Origin: Anas platyrhynchos
Lineage: Eukaryota; Chordata; Aves; Anseriformes; Anatidae
Direction of reading: 5' to 3'
Length of the DNA: 64,000 nucleotides
Assembly: GCF_047663525.1 (NCBI RefSeq)
Contig: NC_092604.1
Span: 13,007,501-13,071,500 of the forward strand
Below the pieces are notes generated by a model, which made no database searches, was not told the origin of the DNA, and worked only from the letters and a program-made list of their open reading frames with translations. Shown here piece after piece: positions 22,101 through 33,219 of this stretch (its first letter is position 1; every line of letters begins with the position of its first letter). The translations under genes and the position numbers were made by a program.

Positions 22101-25100
22101 TTACAATTCTACAAAACTTTTTTCATGGTTTTGGTAATTGGTGTTTCACTTCTTTTACTTCCACAGTTAAAGTTTACTTCTTTATCTCTGGGCTCCTTTA
22201 GCTGAAGAGTGGCGCAAGGTAATAGTTGGTGTTGAGGATTGCACACAGAGGATGGTGCTGTTGGAGGCACTTCAAGAAAATGACTCGGAGTGATACTTTG
22301 CATAGTATTGCTTGAGTTTTTCTGTCTGTTACGAGCATTCTCTACTCCACTGAAAATTAATTTGGGCTTTAAGAAACAAACTTGCTTTTTGGATTGTAGA
22401 ACCTTTGTGCCCAGTTGGTTTATTTCTAACCTGTGAGAGAAAATAATGTGTGCTTCTGAAACTGCAGAGGGAATTTTTCGAACTCTGAAGTTCACCCATG
22501 CAAGTTTCAAGGTTGCTTCTTGCTGGGGAAAACTCTTCATGATGTTGGTTACTGAGATAGTGTCACTTGTTAATTCTTTTGCGCCAGAAAGGTTGGCATT
22601 CCATCTGTGTCATTTATTGAACATGAAGTAATTCACTGACACTATTGATCTAAACAAGCATCGTTAGTATTAGGCTGTCTCACATGCTGAAGGCGTATGG
22701 ACTCCCAGATGTATATGCACACATTCCAGCAGTAAGAAATTTTCTGCTTTCCCTATCTTGTTACTAGGCATGTCTGTAAGCGCTTGTATTTTTGTGTGTT
22801 CAGGTCTCAGTTCAGCTGACGAAAGATAATGATTCTTTATTTATCGTGAACAGAATACAGTGGAATAGAAAATATAAGGTAGCAGATGAAGAGAAAGACA
22901 AAATCCTTTATTCTGAAACGAGTGGGCTTTCTAAACATGCAGAGGAGTTCCTAGTGTTTTAGGAAATGGCTATAGTGCCACTGCTATAAAGGCAGTCCCA
23001 TATAACATGTCATGAGAGTGGCTTGTAGATGAGCAGAGAGTTTGGCCATCTTCATAATGATCTGTGATACTGGACTTGGAAGCCCTGACTTCTGTTTTGG
23101 CTGTATATACAACTAGTCATCAGCTACCCATGTCCAGAAGTGGAATGACAGGGAAATGTAACATACTGCTTCAAAAATTACATTTCCTTCAGTGGCTTTG
23201 TAATGTAGAATATTTTCCTTAAGTAACGACATTAGAGTTACAGTAAGCCTATTTATATTTTTACTCCCTATCTTTATATTTTTCCATTTCCATTTAGCTT
23301 TATATGTTCAATTTGATATACACCTTGTACTGCAGCTGGGGAGGACAAGTCCATTATTGTAAGCTATCATTCATAATTAAAGTGACCAGCTAATTGTGAG
23401 CTAACTAATTGGTGTAAATGTTACGCTTTTGGGAATCGATCTTTCTTTTTTTGTGAGTTTAGAAAGTGAAGGTGGAAGTAGAGATAGCCCTAAGAATATA
23501 CGGTTTGCTAGCTATTGCTATGTACCTCTTCTCTAACCAAGAGTGTGGAAAACGATTATCCATGGCAAAAGCAGTTTAGGAACATGAACCATTGTTTTTC
23601 AGTGGGTGTCTTGTACACTGCTTTTCCTTTCTTGAATCACTCCCTAGTAATGTTGATATGAAAATCCTACAAAAGTTTTCCTGCATGCATTTGGACTTTG
23701 CTAATTCGGTTTCCAGCAGTCAACAAGCACAAAAATTTTCTCAGTCATGTGTGAGAATCCTGCACTACCCTTTGGCAAAGATTTGCTTTAGGATAGCATA
23801 CTGAAGACTATTTACCAAACCTTCGTTCATAAAATATCCTATAGTTCTCTTTCAACTGTATGTTTAATAATCAAAACAGAATACTCAGAATGTGCCTGCA
23901 GTGAGTAAACATGGTTTGCTGTGTGGTGGAACATCCTTTACGTTTTTGTTTCTCCTGTGTGAATTAGCAAAATTGTGTTTAAAAATTTGTTTCTAGTGTA
24001 AGCTATTCACACAACCAGTATACAACAGTTGCAACAATGGAGGTGTTACACACAAAAAATAAAATTATCTTAGATAACAAGGCCTCATTCATGATGGTAT
24101 CTCAATTCCTTACAACATTTAGAATATTTACTTTCAATACTTCCCTATCTTATGGAGATGTTATTTTATTCCTATTTTACAGTCAGAAAATGGAGACAGA
24201 GAGAGATGAATTAGCTGTGCAGATCACTGAAGAGATAGGATAATATTTTAACTGCAGAACGACTCTGCCTAGCTGCTGAGCTGCCCAGCTCCAGGCAGGC
24301 GGCTCGGCTCCCCTGAATGTGGTAGTGTCAGTGGGTCTCATGGCTGCTTTTATTTCTCAGTGGGAGTTTTGGTCCATATTTTCCCCATTTGGTTTGAAAC
24401 AGCTCAGCCCTATAATGATACAGTTGGACAGAAAAACACTATGTACTTCCCAATGAATTTCTTTATTCCTCAGTGCTGAAGACCAGATTCCTAATTGTGT
24501 AATTGATGTGAGATAAGTCCTTCTGGAACAATTCTTTCAGTTATGTATATTTGGGTTATTATTTTTTTACTTGAATGTAATACTGTTACAGGTGCAGGGC
24601 CCGAATTGCCAGTGTGCACACAGAGCACTACCGCCATTATGCACGGGACAGCTGCCCTGGCTCTTGCACGCTCGTTTGCACAGCTATACGCGACGACGCA
24701 GGGCAGTAGCAAATCAAGTTGGCATTCCTGCAACTCAGAAAACAATAGTTTTAATTCTTTCATTACTCTTCAACGTTAAGTCTTTCCTAATACTGTCATA
24801 TCTTCAGTGCATACCAGAATATCACTATTGCAATAATTATTTTGTTATTCATTTCTACCATAAAACATGGCATTTTCTGAATTTTAGTCAACAAATATTT
24901 AGATGCCTTTTCAGTAATATTACAAATATTTACTAGTGGACAACTTCAGAGAGCTCTGTAGCCATCAGCTGATTAACCTTGACAATATCTCAACTGAACT
25001 TGAGGTTTTGTCTGTTTTAATTATGCTGGAACTATAGAACATGTCAACAGTGGCAGTCTCTAAACTTAAACTTCATATATATGATTCTTTTTACAATTTC

Positions 25101-27593
25101 TAGAAGGTATATATTAAAAAATTGAAGCCAAATTTCTTCATTTGTGGGACAAATATAATTATCTCTTACTGAAAGGTAAACTAATCCCAAAAGTGTTAAA
25201 ATTGCTGTTTTCTACCATTCGTACTAATTGGCACTTGAGACTTTGTAGCTCGAATGCCCAGAACAAACTAATTTGCTTCACCTGCACGCCTGGCACACGA
25301 GGCTCCTCACCTTGCTCAGAAGCATGCACAGACACTTCCACCACTCCCTTCTTGCAGGGCTCTGGATGAACAGTCATGCGAGGGGAAGACACTGCCTTTA
25401 AATGTTTCAGGCAAAAATACTACAATAGTGTTTTTTTTCAGTTTTGATCCCATCACAGGTTTACCATTATAATGGACTGTGTTATAAAATAATTAATATA
25501 TTTTTGCAGTGCTAGTTTAGGAGAAGGTTTCTGTTTTCTTTGTGTATATGAAACCAATATATACCCTTTAAACAAAATGTTTTAATAGGGGAGCACCAAC
25601 ATAAACTGAAACAAGGACCTGTAGGGATGTGAGTAATGAATGCAGCTCCCATGGCCACTGCTAGAATTTGTGCCTGAGGATCATTTCCTTGTGGCATTCC
25701 CAGGAGAGAGTGTAAGAGAGAGTGTGTGTGCTTACAGACCCTTGGCTGGGAGAGAAAGCTTTCCAGAGGAAAAGGAGGAGTGCTCGATAGGGGGAACTCG
25801 GGGCTGGACCATCCATAGATGAGAAGAAAGCCGGTCAGAGGAAAAATGGTTTGAGACATCTTCATCAATTCTAACTGCAGCTGGCAAGTTGAGGGGAAAG
25901 AGGAGACTTCACAGGACTGCATCACATTTCCGTGCCACTCCTCCGCCGGCAGCCTGGCCTGAAGTGGATCCTGCGGCAGGGGCTGTGCAGGTTCAGAGTT
26001 AGAGGTCAGGATTTCTGTAAAGGATGCTGTGACCACACAGCAGCCTCGTGAGCTCTGCACACTCACTTTCCCTGTATGGGCCATAGAGGAGAAATCTGAT
26101 GGACTGAGGCTGGGCAGGTACTTTGACTCGGCTCCTTTCTCTGACAGATACAGAGATGATGAAGTTCATTGCACCTGGAATGGAAAGACTTGGTCCTATC
26201 CCTTATAACAGGTCAATGTGAGAGCAGTTGAATCAGGATTGAGTCAATTGTAAAGAACGTACCAATGTCAGAAGGCCTTCTGATAAGAAAACACAGTGAA
26301 ATTTCAGCTAGTTGTATCAGCAAAATGAGCTGGCATCACCATATAGCAGGTTGAACACAGGGTATTAATGGCATTTTCAAATTTAACCAGAGTAATATTC
26401 TGTACCTACAGTTCATACAAGTTTCACAAATAAATTTTATTGTATCTATTTTCAAATAGGTCAGAAAAATATTGTATCTTTAAACAAATCCTGTAAACAG
26501 TAGAGAACATTTTTAGCTTGGACCTAAACTGAAATTTAACTGAAAAAGCAGTAGTCATAGCTTTTGTCCTATGATTAGTTAGTGACTAGTTAGATAATAA
26601 ATAATGCAAGAGGTAGAAATCATGGAAACATTATTGCGGTATGCAGCTATCATTTCTTCTGAAATTACATTTTTTAATGCAATATGGGCTTTTAATACCA
26701 TTTGAGCCTCTTTTTCCAACATCATTCCAGGACTGAAAAAATATAAAATGAGACTGGCATAGGAGCTGAATCATTTGAGAAAGAAGAGTAAGAAAGAGGG
26801 ACAGTCTTTTTTGAAAAGTGAGAGCACTGCTGAGACAAGACATGAGAAAGTTCCCGAGGGAGCCCGCAGGAAGGCAGGGTGCTGTGCTGTGTCGCCTTCT
26901 GCACACAATGGGAGATGGACCTGAGATACCAGGGTGCTGAAACTCGCTAGTATGTGTTCATCAGATGCTTGATTTATATCTCGTCCTGACAAGTACTTCT
27001 GGGAGTGAGGGCAGTCGAGGATTCTCAGGGGCCGCCAAATTTGTAGGCATCTTTATACACAGCCAGCACTGAATGACTCCCCTCCTGTCCCAAGCAGACT
27101 GTTTACACAGAGAATTGCAGGAGAGGGAAAGAGGAATGCTTCACAGGCATGCAGAGGACACTTTTCATGATTGGGGCTACTTTTTTAACATGTTACCATA
27201 AAACATCTTCACCAGTTCAAGCTTTGATGAATTTGTGAGTTTGCTTTTGCTTTTCTAAACACTGCAGCTCTTTAAATGCTACCCTGTTATATTAAACTAT
27301 TTCAGGTTTGGTTTCAAAATGCTCGAGCCAAATTCAGACGGAACCTCTTACGTCAAGAAAACACAGGGGTGGATAAGACTTCAGATTCAACACTCCAAGC
27401 AGGGACCCCATCAGGTCCTGCATCAGAAATATCCAATGCCTCCATGAGTCCATCCAGCACTCCCACTACTTTAACGGACTTGACTAATCCTACCATGCCT
27501 ACTGTGACATCTGTCTTGACGTCAGTGCCCGGAAGTCTTGAGGTTCATGAATCTCGAAGTCCTTCACAGACAACTCTTACAAACCTTTTCTGA
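9986..27593 (+). CDS. LHX2: LIM/homeobox protein Lhx2 (five coding exons)
   Basis: LHX2 is a nuclear LIM-homeodomain transcription factor. It specifies eye field, cortex, limb, hair follicle and haematopoietic cell fates and works with LDB1 bound to its LIM domains. The exons join at 9986-10105, 12857-13059, 13467-13849, 20318-20523 and 27306-27593, giving 399 residues; human LHX2 has 406. LIM1 has ligands C53, C56, H74, C77, C80, C83, C102 and D105. LIM2 has C115, C118, H137, C140, C143, C146, C165 and H168. A basic stretch (KGRPRKRK, 215-222) precedes the homeodomain at about 259-318, with the invariant WFQN at 306-309. The tail ends in SPSQTTLTNLF, shared by LHX2 and LHX9. LHX9 is excluded because the N-terminus (MLFHSLSG, then MPSISSDRAALC) and the tail follow LHX2. 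The start at 9986 has G at -3. Confidence 0.97.
10106..12856 (+). other. LHX2: LHX2 intron 1
   Basis: This intron is 2751 bases, with GT donor at 10106 and AG acceptor at 12855-12856. The middle is AT-rich. A GC-rich island at about 11760-11950 carries an open Cys/His-rich frame, discussed in the findings. A long T-rich tract lies at 12020-12068. The last 220 bases before exon 2 are very GC-rich and belong to the exon 2 CpG island. Confidence 0.9.
12851..12856 (+). promoter_or_regulatory. LHX2: Tandem NAGNAG splice acceptor of exon 2
   Basis: The intron 1 acceptor reads CAGCAG followed by AGCATGCCG. Use of the second AG gives ...TETSMPSISSD, equal in length to human LHX2 (...TETTMPSISSD). 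Use of the first AG adds one glutamine codon without changing frame. I placed the exon start at 12857 on this comparison. NAGNAG acceptors are a known source of single-residue isoforms. Confidence 0.7.
12857..13059 (+). CDS. LHX2: LHX2 coding exon 2 (LIM1)
   Basis: This exon encodes residues 41-107 and two bases of Arg108. It holds the complete first LIM domain, a double zinc finger for protein binding. Ligands are C53, C56, H74, C77, C80, C83, C102 and D105, with the family spacing C-x2-C-x17-H-x2-C-x2-C-x2-C-x18-C-x2-D. The donor is AG|GTACAG at 13060, phase 2. The residue signature MPSISSDRAALC marks LHX2; LHX9 has MPPLSPEKPALC in this position. Confidence 0.96.
13060..13466 (+). other. 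LHX2: LHX2 intron 2, short and GC-rich
   Basis: This intron is 407 bases, almost entirely G/C, with GTACAG donor and a TTTTGCAG acceptor at 13459-13466. Frames reading through it are open on both strands because stop codons are scarce, and these are not genes. Confidence 0.93.
13467..13849 (+). CDS. LHX2: LHX2 coding exon 3 (LIM2 and linker)
   Basis: This exon completes Arg108, then encodes residues 109-235 and the first base of Ala236. LIM2 carries zinc ligands C115, C118, H137, C140, C143, C146, C165 and H168. The linker (about 177-236) contains GLPYYNGVGTVQKGRPRKRK, whose basic tail is a plausible nuclear localisation signal. Compared with human LHX2, which I recall as having an alanine run after FNHADV, this linker reads VAAGKGPALGAGSASTLG. 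It is about seven residues shorter and lacks the run. The donor is GCAG|GTAAGA at 13850, phase 1. Confidence 0.96.
14150..15030. promoter_or_regulatory. Intronic CpG island A
   Basis: About 900 bases of dense CpG lie within intron 3, separated from the exon 3 island by roughly 300 AT-rich bases. Long open frames on both strands (267 and 305 codons) are composition artefacts. The island could be an alternative promoter, an enhancer, or a Polycomb-bound element, and the sequence alone does not say which. Confidence 0.65.
16115..16146 (+). repeat. Three tandem 11-mers with TATAGGGG core
   Basis: Units CGTTATAGGGG (16115-16125), CGCTATAGGGG (16126-16136) and CGTTATAGGG (16137-16146) lie head to tail at the edge of CpG island B. 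They are nearly identical, so they are a recent local duplication. Confidence 0.9.
16224..16267 (+). repeat. 18-bp GC-rich tandem repeat, about 2.4 copies
   Basis: The unit GGTCCCGCTCCTGCTCCC occurs at 16224-16241 and 16242-16259, with a partial third copy to about 16267. It is a minisatellite-like tract inside the intronic CpG island. Confidence 0.9.
16526..16560 (+). repeat. GGAC/GGAT tetranucleotide microsatellite
   Basis: A run of GGAC, GGAT and related GACG units covers about 35 bases inside CpG island B. It is an imperfect tetranucleotide repeat. Confidence 0.85.
20318..20523 (+). CDS. LHX2: LHX2 coding exon 4 (homeodomain helices 1-2)
   Basis: This exon completes Ala236 and encodes residues 237-304, LSCNENDGDHLDRDQQYPSN followed by the homeodomain start KTKRMRTSFKHHQLRTMKSY. 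It ends at LTKRVLQ, just before helix 3. The donor is CAG|GTAAGA at 20524, phase 0. The acceptor is the less common AAG (20315-20317). An AG seven bases later would shift the frame, so 20318 is chosen because it restores AALSCNEND. The intron splitting the homeodomain between Gln46 and Val47 is the usual position in this family. Confidence 0.96.
20524..27305 (+). other. LHX2: LHX2 intron 4
   Basis: This 6782-base intron runs from the GTAAGA donor to a TATTTCAG acceptor at 27298-27305. It is AT-rich and stop-rich. A small CpG-containing patch at about 24590-24720 stands out. Reading through the donor adds 22 codons to the frame before TAA at 20587-20589. Confidence 0.9.
27306..27593 (+). CDS. 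LHX2: LHX2 coding exon 5 (homeodomain helix 3 and tail)
   Basis: This exon encodes residues 305-399 and the TGA stop at 27591-27593. It opens with the DNA-recognition helix VWFQNARAKFRRNLLRQ, where W306, F307, N309 and R311 are the family-invariant positions. A Ser/Thr/Pro-rich tail follows, including SPSSTPTTLTDLTNPT and VTSVLTSVPG, and ends SPSQTTLTNLF. The tail aligns with LHX2, not LHX9, over most of its length. Confidence 0.97.
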   Translation, partial: VWFQNARAKFRRNLLRQENTGVDKTSDSTLQAGTPSGPASEISNASMSPSSTPTTLTDLTNPTMPTVTSVLTSVPGSLEVHESRSPSQTTLTNLF

Positions 27594-27605
27594 TGACTCT
27601 TTCTT

Positions 27606-27632
27606 AATAATTTCTTTAAAAAAGAAATTATT
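27606..27632 (+). other. Perfect 12-bp inverted repeat in 3' UTR
   Basis: AATAATTTCTTT (27606-27617) and AAAGAAATTATT (27621-27632) are perfect reverse complements separated by AAA. The stem begins 12 bases after the stop codon. In RNA it would form an AU-rich hairpin. Its role is unknown. Confidence 0.9.
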
Positions 27633-27704
27633 CTTAGTTGAAATTCCAAGTGTATTTTAATAGAGGCTTTGAGCAACTGACTAACCACAATTAGGATCTC
27701 TCCT

Positions 27705-27733
27705 AAAAAAAAAAAAAAAAAGAAAAAAAAAAA
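27705..27733 (+). repeat. A-rich tract in 3' UTR
   Basis: A17, then G, then A11 occur about 110 bases after the stop codon. This is a genomic homopolymer and could prime oligo-dT internally in cDNA libraries. Confidence 0.9.
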
Positions 27734-28099
27734 GAAGGAAATGTAGTGTTCTGGTATTACGGAGTGTGGACTGAAGAATAACTTGGAAGATCTATTGCAA
27801 CACAACATTTGTGTAACTGTACAGTTTTGTGGACTGAGCAAGGGAAACAGCAATTAATTTAAGTTGGCTAAAGCTTCTGTATTTTCAAAGACTGCCATGT
27901 GCCTTATATACTGTTTTATCTACATACTTTGGATTCCATGTCCACTTCTCTTTTTCTCTCTGTATATTTATGACCAGGGCAAAAATGTCAAGAGTTTGTT
28001 ACTTTGAATAGTCCTAAGCCTTTCATTGGTTGCTTTGTTGTTTTAGAATTTTAAGGTCAAAGTCTGTTCGAATACCAGAATTTGTAAAATCTAACCAGT

Positions 28100-28105
28100 A
28101 ATAAA
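28100..28105 (+). terminator. LHX2: Candidate polyadenylation signal AATAAA (proximal)
   Basis: This is a canonical AATAAA hexamer about 507 bases after the stop, followed by moderately U/G-rich sequence. It is one of three candidates. Confidence 0.4.
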
Positions 28106-28775
28106 ACCACTTATGGAAACTACTTGGTAATGGCTGCAGTTACATTTAACATGAGCTTCACAATCAAGATAGGCTGATTGTATTTAAAAGGATTAGAAAA
28201 TTGCACTTCAAACACGGTATCTGCCTAGGATAAACTCTAAATATGATGTATACAATTCCTCTTGTTCCTGAAGTCTGTATGGGTGAGAAGTCCACCCCGT
28301 ACAACCGTCTAGGTATATTCAGTATAGAGAAAAAAAAACCTGTTAGTTGCAGATAGAAATTATCAGATAATGTTAAAGTTAAAACAGGCAAAATATACTT
28401 AATTGTGTTGTGTGAAAGAAACAACTTCAGCCAGCATTTACGAAAACAATCTTGCTTTTGTGCAAGAGATAGCTTGTCCTATTTCATGGAGGAGACAAGC
28501 TAGGTATCCGACAGCCGTGTGGCCAGAAATGGTTTACTACAGAGGTGGACACTGGGTAATACTTTCCCTAGGAAGAAGACAGAAGTATTTCAGGTTATTT
28601 TACAATATTGGTGGGCAAAAATGAGGCAAAATTATGTCTTACAGAGTCACAGCCTTACATTTTTTGTAATGCTTTGAGGGAATAGAAAACCAAGGAAGAA
28701 TATTATCAATACTAAAAAAGTGGATATTCCTTTAACTATTACAGATCTTTCAATATAACTGAATTCCTTCTCCAG

Positions 28776-28789
28776 AAAAAAAAAAAAAA
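28776..28789 (+). repeat. A14 homopolymer
   Basis: A run of fourteen A lies in the AT-rich DNA downstream of LHX2. Confidence 0.85.
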
Positions 28790-29081
28790 GTGCAAAATAT
28801 AATTCATATTTTGAGTTCTTTTCCTGTTGTTTTTAAAGATGCTTTTCCTGTAATTAAAGAAATACCTCAGCAAAGTTTAAATATGTATAAGAATGAGTAT
28901 ACACTATGCTGTTTGCCCAGTAGTTTTATAGATTTTGAGTGGTACATAACATGCATATGGTTGTTCCTTTTCAAACCTGTTAAAATCAGTTTTTTTCAGT
29001 CAAACTCTAGGTTGTATGTGGCTAGCTCTCTAAAGCTAATCTGTCATTCCCATTGGATCAAAATTGCTAAAAGATTTTCCA

Positions 29082-29087
29082 AATAAA
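29082..29087 (+). terminator. LHX2: Candidate polyadenylation signal AATAAA (middle)
   Basis: This canonical hexamer is followed within 40 bases by the U/G-rich stretch TTTGCGTTCTTTGCCCTTTT, a reasonable downstream element. It would give a 3' UTR of about 1.5 kb. Confidence 0.4.
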
Positions 29088-30564
29088 CAGCAAGATATGT
29101 GCCAAGATTTGCGTTCTTTGCCCTTTTCAGAGCACTGAAGATAATTTATTAGGCCAGACTTTTTGGTAACAATGTTTTGGTTTTAAAAGCGCTATATTTA
29201 TTCAGCTTTCTCAACTGAAAATTTGCCATTCTCATGCAAGCCAAATTTCTTTTGAGCTCAGTGAGAGATCTCAGAGAATGAGGACTGTGGGATAGAAATG
29301 CTGACATAATTAGGTCATTTATTAACCTTTTTTTCCACACTTCTGCTTAAAAAAATACAGGTGAGTTATCTGAAAAGCAAGATAGTATGAAAAATCATAA
29401 CTAGCTTAGATCTGTGAAAGAGATTACGCTCTGGTCTCCAAAACCAATAGACTAGCATAGTTCTTTACGTTTATTCACTATGATGAAACATTTGAAAAAA
29501 TGAGTTCAGGTTTAATTAATAGCCTTTACAGATACATCCAAGACATTTTTTCCTCGTATTATAAATGTCTAATAAGTCAATTGTACTGGTTAGTGGACTG
29601 TAAGAGTATGTATCTGCCTTTCACAGACATTCAGACACAGATTCTGCTGTATGTAATGTTTTGCTCATTGTCAGCTACCTTGGAGATTTTATTTTTTTGA
29701 CATGCTTTGCTGTATCTCTTCTTGATTTAAAAGGCAATGTTGGTCCAATGTTAAAAGGATACAGCCCATAATTAGAAACCCTGTGTATTAACCTGTAAGC
29801 AGATTTAAAAATCAGAATCTTGAAGTGTTACAGCAAATGTAGCGGATGGTTCTTATTTGTGATCTTGTATTTTAACTACCTGAATCCACGTGGATGGAAA
29901 TACCTTTCAAAACAACTCTTAATATTGCCTTTTCAAATAACTGAAATTTATGAAGGGGAATACTCTAGTGTTAATATTATCTGAAACCTATAAGAGACAA
30001 TTAGATAATTGTCTGGTTTAATCAAATCAGGGATTTTGCATATAAATAAGAGACAATATTCTATGTAGGGTCTTTATGTAGGTACATTAGGATTCACTCA
30101 CTGGCTCCAATGACCTATGTTGTCCCCATGATTGTTTCAATCCTGTGGTATTGTTTGGTTGTTTAGAGCTTGTTGGTTTTGAATGCTGTACATTTTTTTA
30201 CTACTGCAATCCTAATGTTTCTTCACATACTTGTACAGTTCCACATTTGATGTATTAGTCTGAAATTCTGTTAAAAACATGAACAAAAATGGAAATGATA
30301 TTTCTTTGGAAGTGTATTTTTACTGTATATCTAATTTGAACTAGTTGAACATACTTCTTTACATTTTGCATGATAGGTGTGTAGTTCATTTTTTAATATG
30401 AAAGAGACTTAAGAGTAACTTAGAATGAGAATATAATGAAACCTATACAAATATGGAAAATACATACAATGATTTGCTACTTTTTGACTCAAGAAACTTT
30501 TTGAAATACATTTTACCTAGTTTATTTAAGATAATGCAGATATTTTGTCTCTGAGTTCATAAAC

Positions 30565-30570
30565 AATAAA
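30565..30570 (+). terminator. LHX2: Candidate polyadenylation signal AATAAA (distal)
   Basis: This canonical hexamer is about 2.97 kb after the stop. The downstream sequence is A-rich with only a weak U/G element. A long 3' UTR is possible but unproven. Confidence 0.25.
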
Positions 30571-31753
30571 GAATATAAAAGGGGATTATGCATTAGAAAA
30601 ACTTCCAAGTCACTTGGCAGCAAACTGGATTTTTCCTGTCAAACAAAGAGAGAACATTTGATTTTCAGGATACTGAATAGACATACATGTACTTTGTTAT
30701 GAGAGATAGTGTTACTGTAAGCGGTACATAATCACAACTTAAAATCCATTGATACTGTTAATACTTACATTTCATAAAACATATTTCTTAGTTCATATTG
30801 TCTAAGTTTGGGGAGAGAAGACCAAGGATCTATACTAACAAAGAAGCTGAATGCTTGCTCTGGAAGCAAAAGTGAATTTATAAAAAACACTGTGGATGGA
30901 GAAAGGGCCTCTAGGATATTCTGATTTCCAAATTATCATTTCTTACATTTCTTACTAACTGTTAAGGACACATTTAGAGCACTTTCCTATAACTGCCTTT
31001 TTTTTTTTTTTTTCCTTTAGAAGGTAGAGATCAAAATTTAGACACCTGTAGTAACCATCTCCTTTTATCAAAAGAAAAAGAACAAACAACAAAAAAAAAA
31101 AAGGTATGAACCGGAGTTGAGATTTAGGCATGATGGTAGCAAGGCCATCCAACTAAAAGAAGTTCCAAGTGTACATGCTTATGGTCTTCACAGTGACTTA
31201 ATAGTCCTTGGAAGGAGAGATTTGCATTGAAAGTAGCTGAGTTACAATTTATCCCTCCTATTAGGGAGGCTCTAACCATTTAAATCATTCCTGGTAGCAA
31301 TTATTTCATCCATAGCTAATATGGAAAAGATAGTTCTTTGGAAGTGTAGTTAGCACTATGAGAGTGCTAATATCTGTAGTAAAATAATGATCTGTGAAAT
31401 GAAAGTCTATGCATTTTCCAGACCACTTTGACCTGCATTTGAAAAGGCTACAGAGTGAAATGCATGTGCAACATGTCCAATTCACCTTAGCAGCCAGGGT
31501 TTGGTTGGGTGTGAAATGCTCAAGCATCTGCTATTTGCTGCATACAATTTATGCAGTTACCAGCTCTGTGCATTTCTGCTTTCCAAGATTGCAATATTAC
31601 ATCTCACTTTCCAGACCTACGAGTCCTTTTTGTCTTGTCCTGCAAGCGAGTTGACTGGAACTCTCCTTATTCCATTACTTGAAATCATTATGCCCAAGTC
31701 TGCAGCATCTTTGTTTAAATAAATAAATCTAGCAAACCACACCAGTTGTTCAC

Positions 31754-31792
31754 ACATTGCATTTATGGCTCCCATACATTGCATTTATGGCT
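31754..31792 (+). repeat. 22-bp direct repeat, about 1.8 copies
   Basis: ACATTGCATTTATGGCT occurs at 31754-31770 and again at 31776-31792 with a period of 22 bases. It is a small local duplication. Confidence 0.9.
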
Positions 31793-32882
31793 GGTCAGAG
31801 TCTCTGATACCATACGTTACTGCCCATGTAGACAGCAGGGGTGATGAATCATGGTCTGTCCTCATCCTAATTAAAGAGAATCAAAAGAATTAGGTTTTTG
31901 ATCTATAGTTGATAAATATGTGTTTTACGAGTATCCTAGGACTGGAAAATTACTCAAAGAGGGAATAAAGAGGGCATCTTTCTGACATTCAGGAAGCTGC
32001 CATGATTATGAAGACAAGCAACGTGGCAGCTGGACTGCAAGTGCTCGTGTTTTCACTTCTCTAAGTGGAGAGATGGTCCTTCATTCATTGCAGGACTTAG
32101 CTGGGCTGCTTAAAATTATGTGGTTTCAGTCTTGAAAGTGAAGAATCAAGTTTGAATCTCTCATGATGTTAGGTGAGTTACCAGTAATTTGTCTGAAAGT
32201 TACTGTTGATGGAGGCAGGATGGCTCCACTGAATAGCAGAATGTTACCTTTTACAAGGAAATACTCTGCTGATGCAGCATTTATCCCACTGTTCTGTGGG
32301 GCGGTGCTGCTAGGAAGCCATCTTCATGCTCGACGTGGTAACCTTTCCTAAAAGTGTTTAGTAAGTAGGCTGAACTCCCAGGAAAGTCCAAGAAACCAAT
32401 CATCTATTTGTAATAATTTATAATTGTAATCAGTATCCATGTCTTGTTCTGCTCACATTTCTAATTTTGTAATCCGTGTGCTACAGTTAGTCTTTTAGCA
32501 TTTGAGGTTTTACAGAGGCATTTTTAGGTTGTTTTACTGAAGGCAGCTTTGGCTTCATGCCGTGAAGGGTAGTAACTGTTGCCTCGCGTCAGTCATCATT
32601 TCTTGCTACCCGTAGTTAAAAAAGCAGCTGATGTGAAAGGGCAGTTAGAGAATCTTCAGCTGAATCCAGTTTCATTTCTTACATTTGATTGTTTGTAGGG
32701 AGTTTTCTCTCTTTACTTTGAGTGAAGCACAGTCAAGATAGGACTCGCTGTCACCGAGTCGTGTCTGGGTTTTGTCACAGAAACCGGCCCCGGCTGCACG
32801 AGGCAGCGAGCACACATGCCAGAGGAATTATTTCCAGCTGCAACAGTGAGTTTTCCATGTTCGTAACATCATCGAGTCCGAG

Positions 32883-32930
32883 TCATAGAATAATTTAGGC
32901 TGGAAGAGACCCTTAAGATCATCAAGACCT
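32883..32930 (-). mobile_element. CR1 LINE 3'-end fragment
   Basis: The stretch from TCATAGAATAATTTAGGCTG through GGAAGAGACCCTTAAGATCA closely resembles the reverse complement of the 3' end of CR1, the dominant LINE of birds and reptiles. The element therefore points to the minus strand, with its 3' terminus at the left edge. Only the last 50 or so bases are recognisable and no reverse transcriptase segment is seen, as is usual for 5'-truncated copies. A second short CR1-like word (ATCATCGAGTCC) lies just to the left. Confidence 0.75.
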
Positions 32931-33172
32931 ACACACGCTGAAGGAAAGAAAACCCAGCCTCAGAAACGTTTTCCACTGAGGCAGCAAATTCCATCAGGGC
33001 TAACAGAAATTTATATTACTACATTTTTTTACTACATTTTTATTCTCTTTCTCCCCTAAGCTTTGATACTAATTAAACCCCTGTTTGTTCTCACCATCAG
33101 CCTGGTACCTGGTAAACATAGAGTTGTGCTGGATCAGGACCATGAATGGCATCTATCTGACTGACAGAAAGC

Positions 33173-33198
33173 TTTTTTTTTTTTTTTTTTTTTTTTTT
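33173..33198 (-). repeat. T26 homopolymer (A26 on minus strand)
   Basis: Twenty-six T in a row. It could be the tail of a minus-strand retroposed sequence, but no target-site duplication or recognisable body was found. Confidence 0.85.
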
Positions 33199-33219
33199 GG
33201 ACTAGATAAAAAGATAGTT

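Larger units (their letters stand above)
27594..30600 (+). other. LHX2: LHX2 3' UTR region, end uncertain
   Basis: AT-rich DNA after the stop contains AATAAA hexamers at 28100-28105, 29082-29087 and 30565-30570. I cannot tell which one is used. The nearest gives a 3' UTR of about 0.5 kb, the farthest about 3 kb. Also present are a perfect hairpin at 27606-27632 and an A-rich tract at 27705-27733. Nothing coding is seen. Confidence 0.6.

Noticed and set aside
9986-27593. Assignment of the gene to LHX9
   Set aside because: The LIM domains and homeodomain are similar, but MLFHSLSG, MPSISSDRAALC and the long Ser/Thr tail match LHX2.
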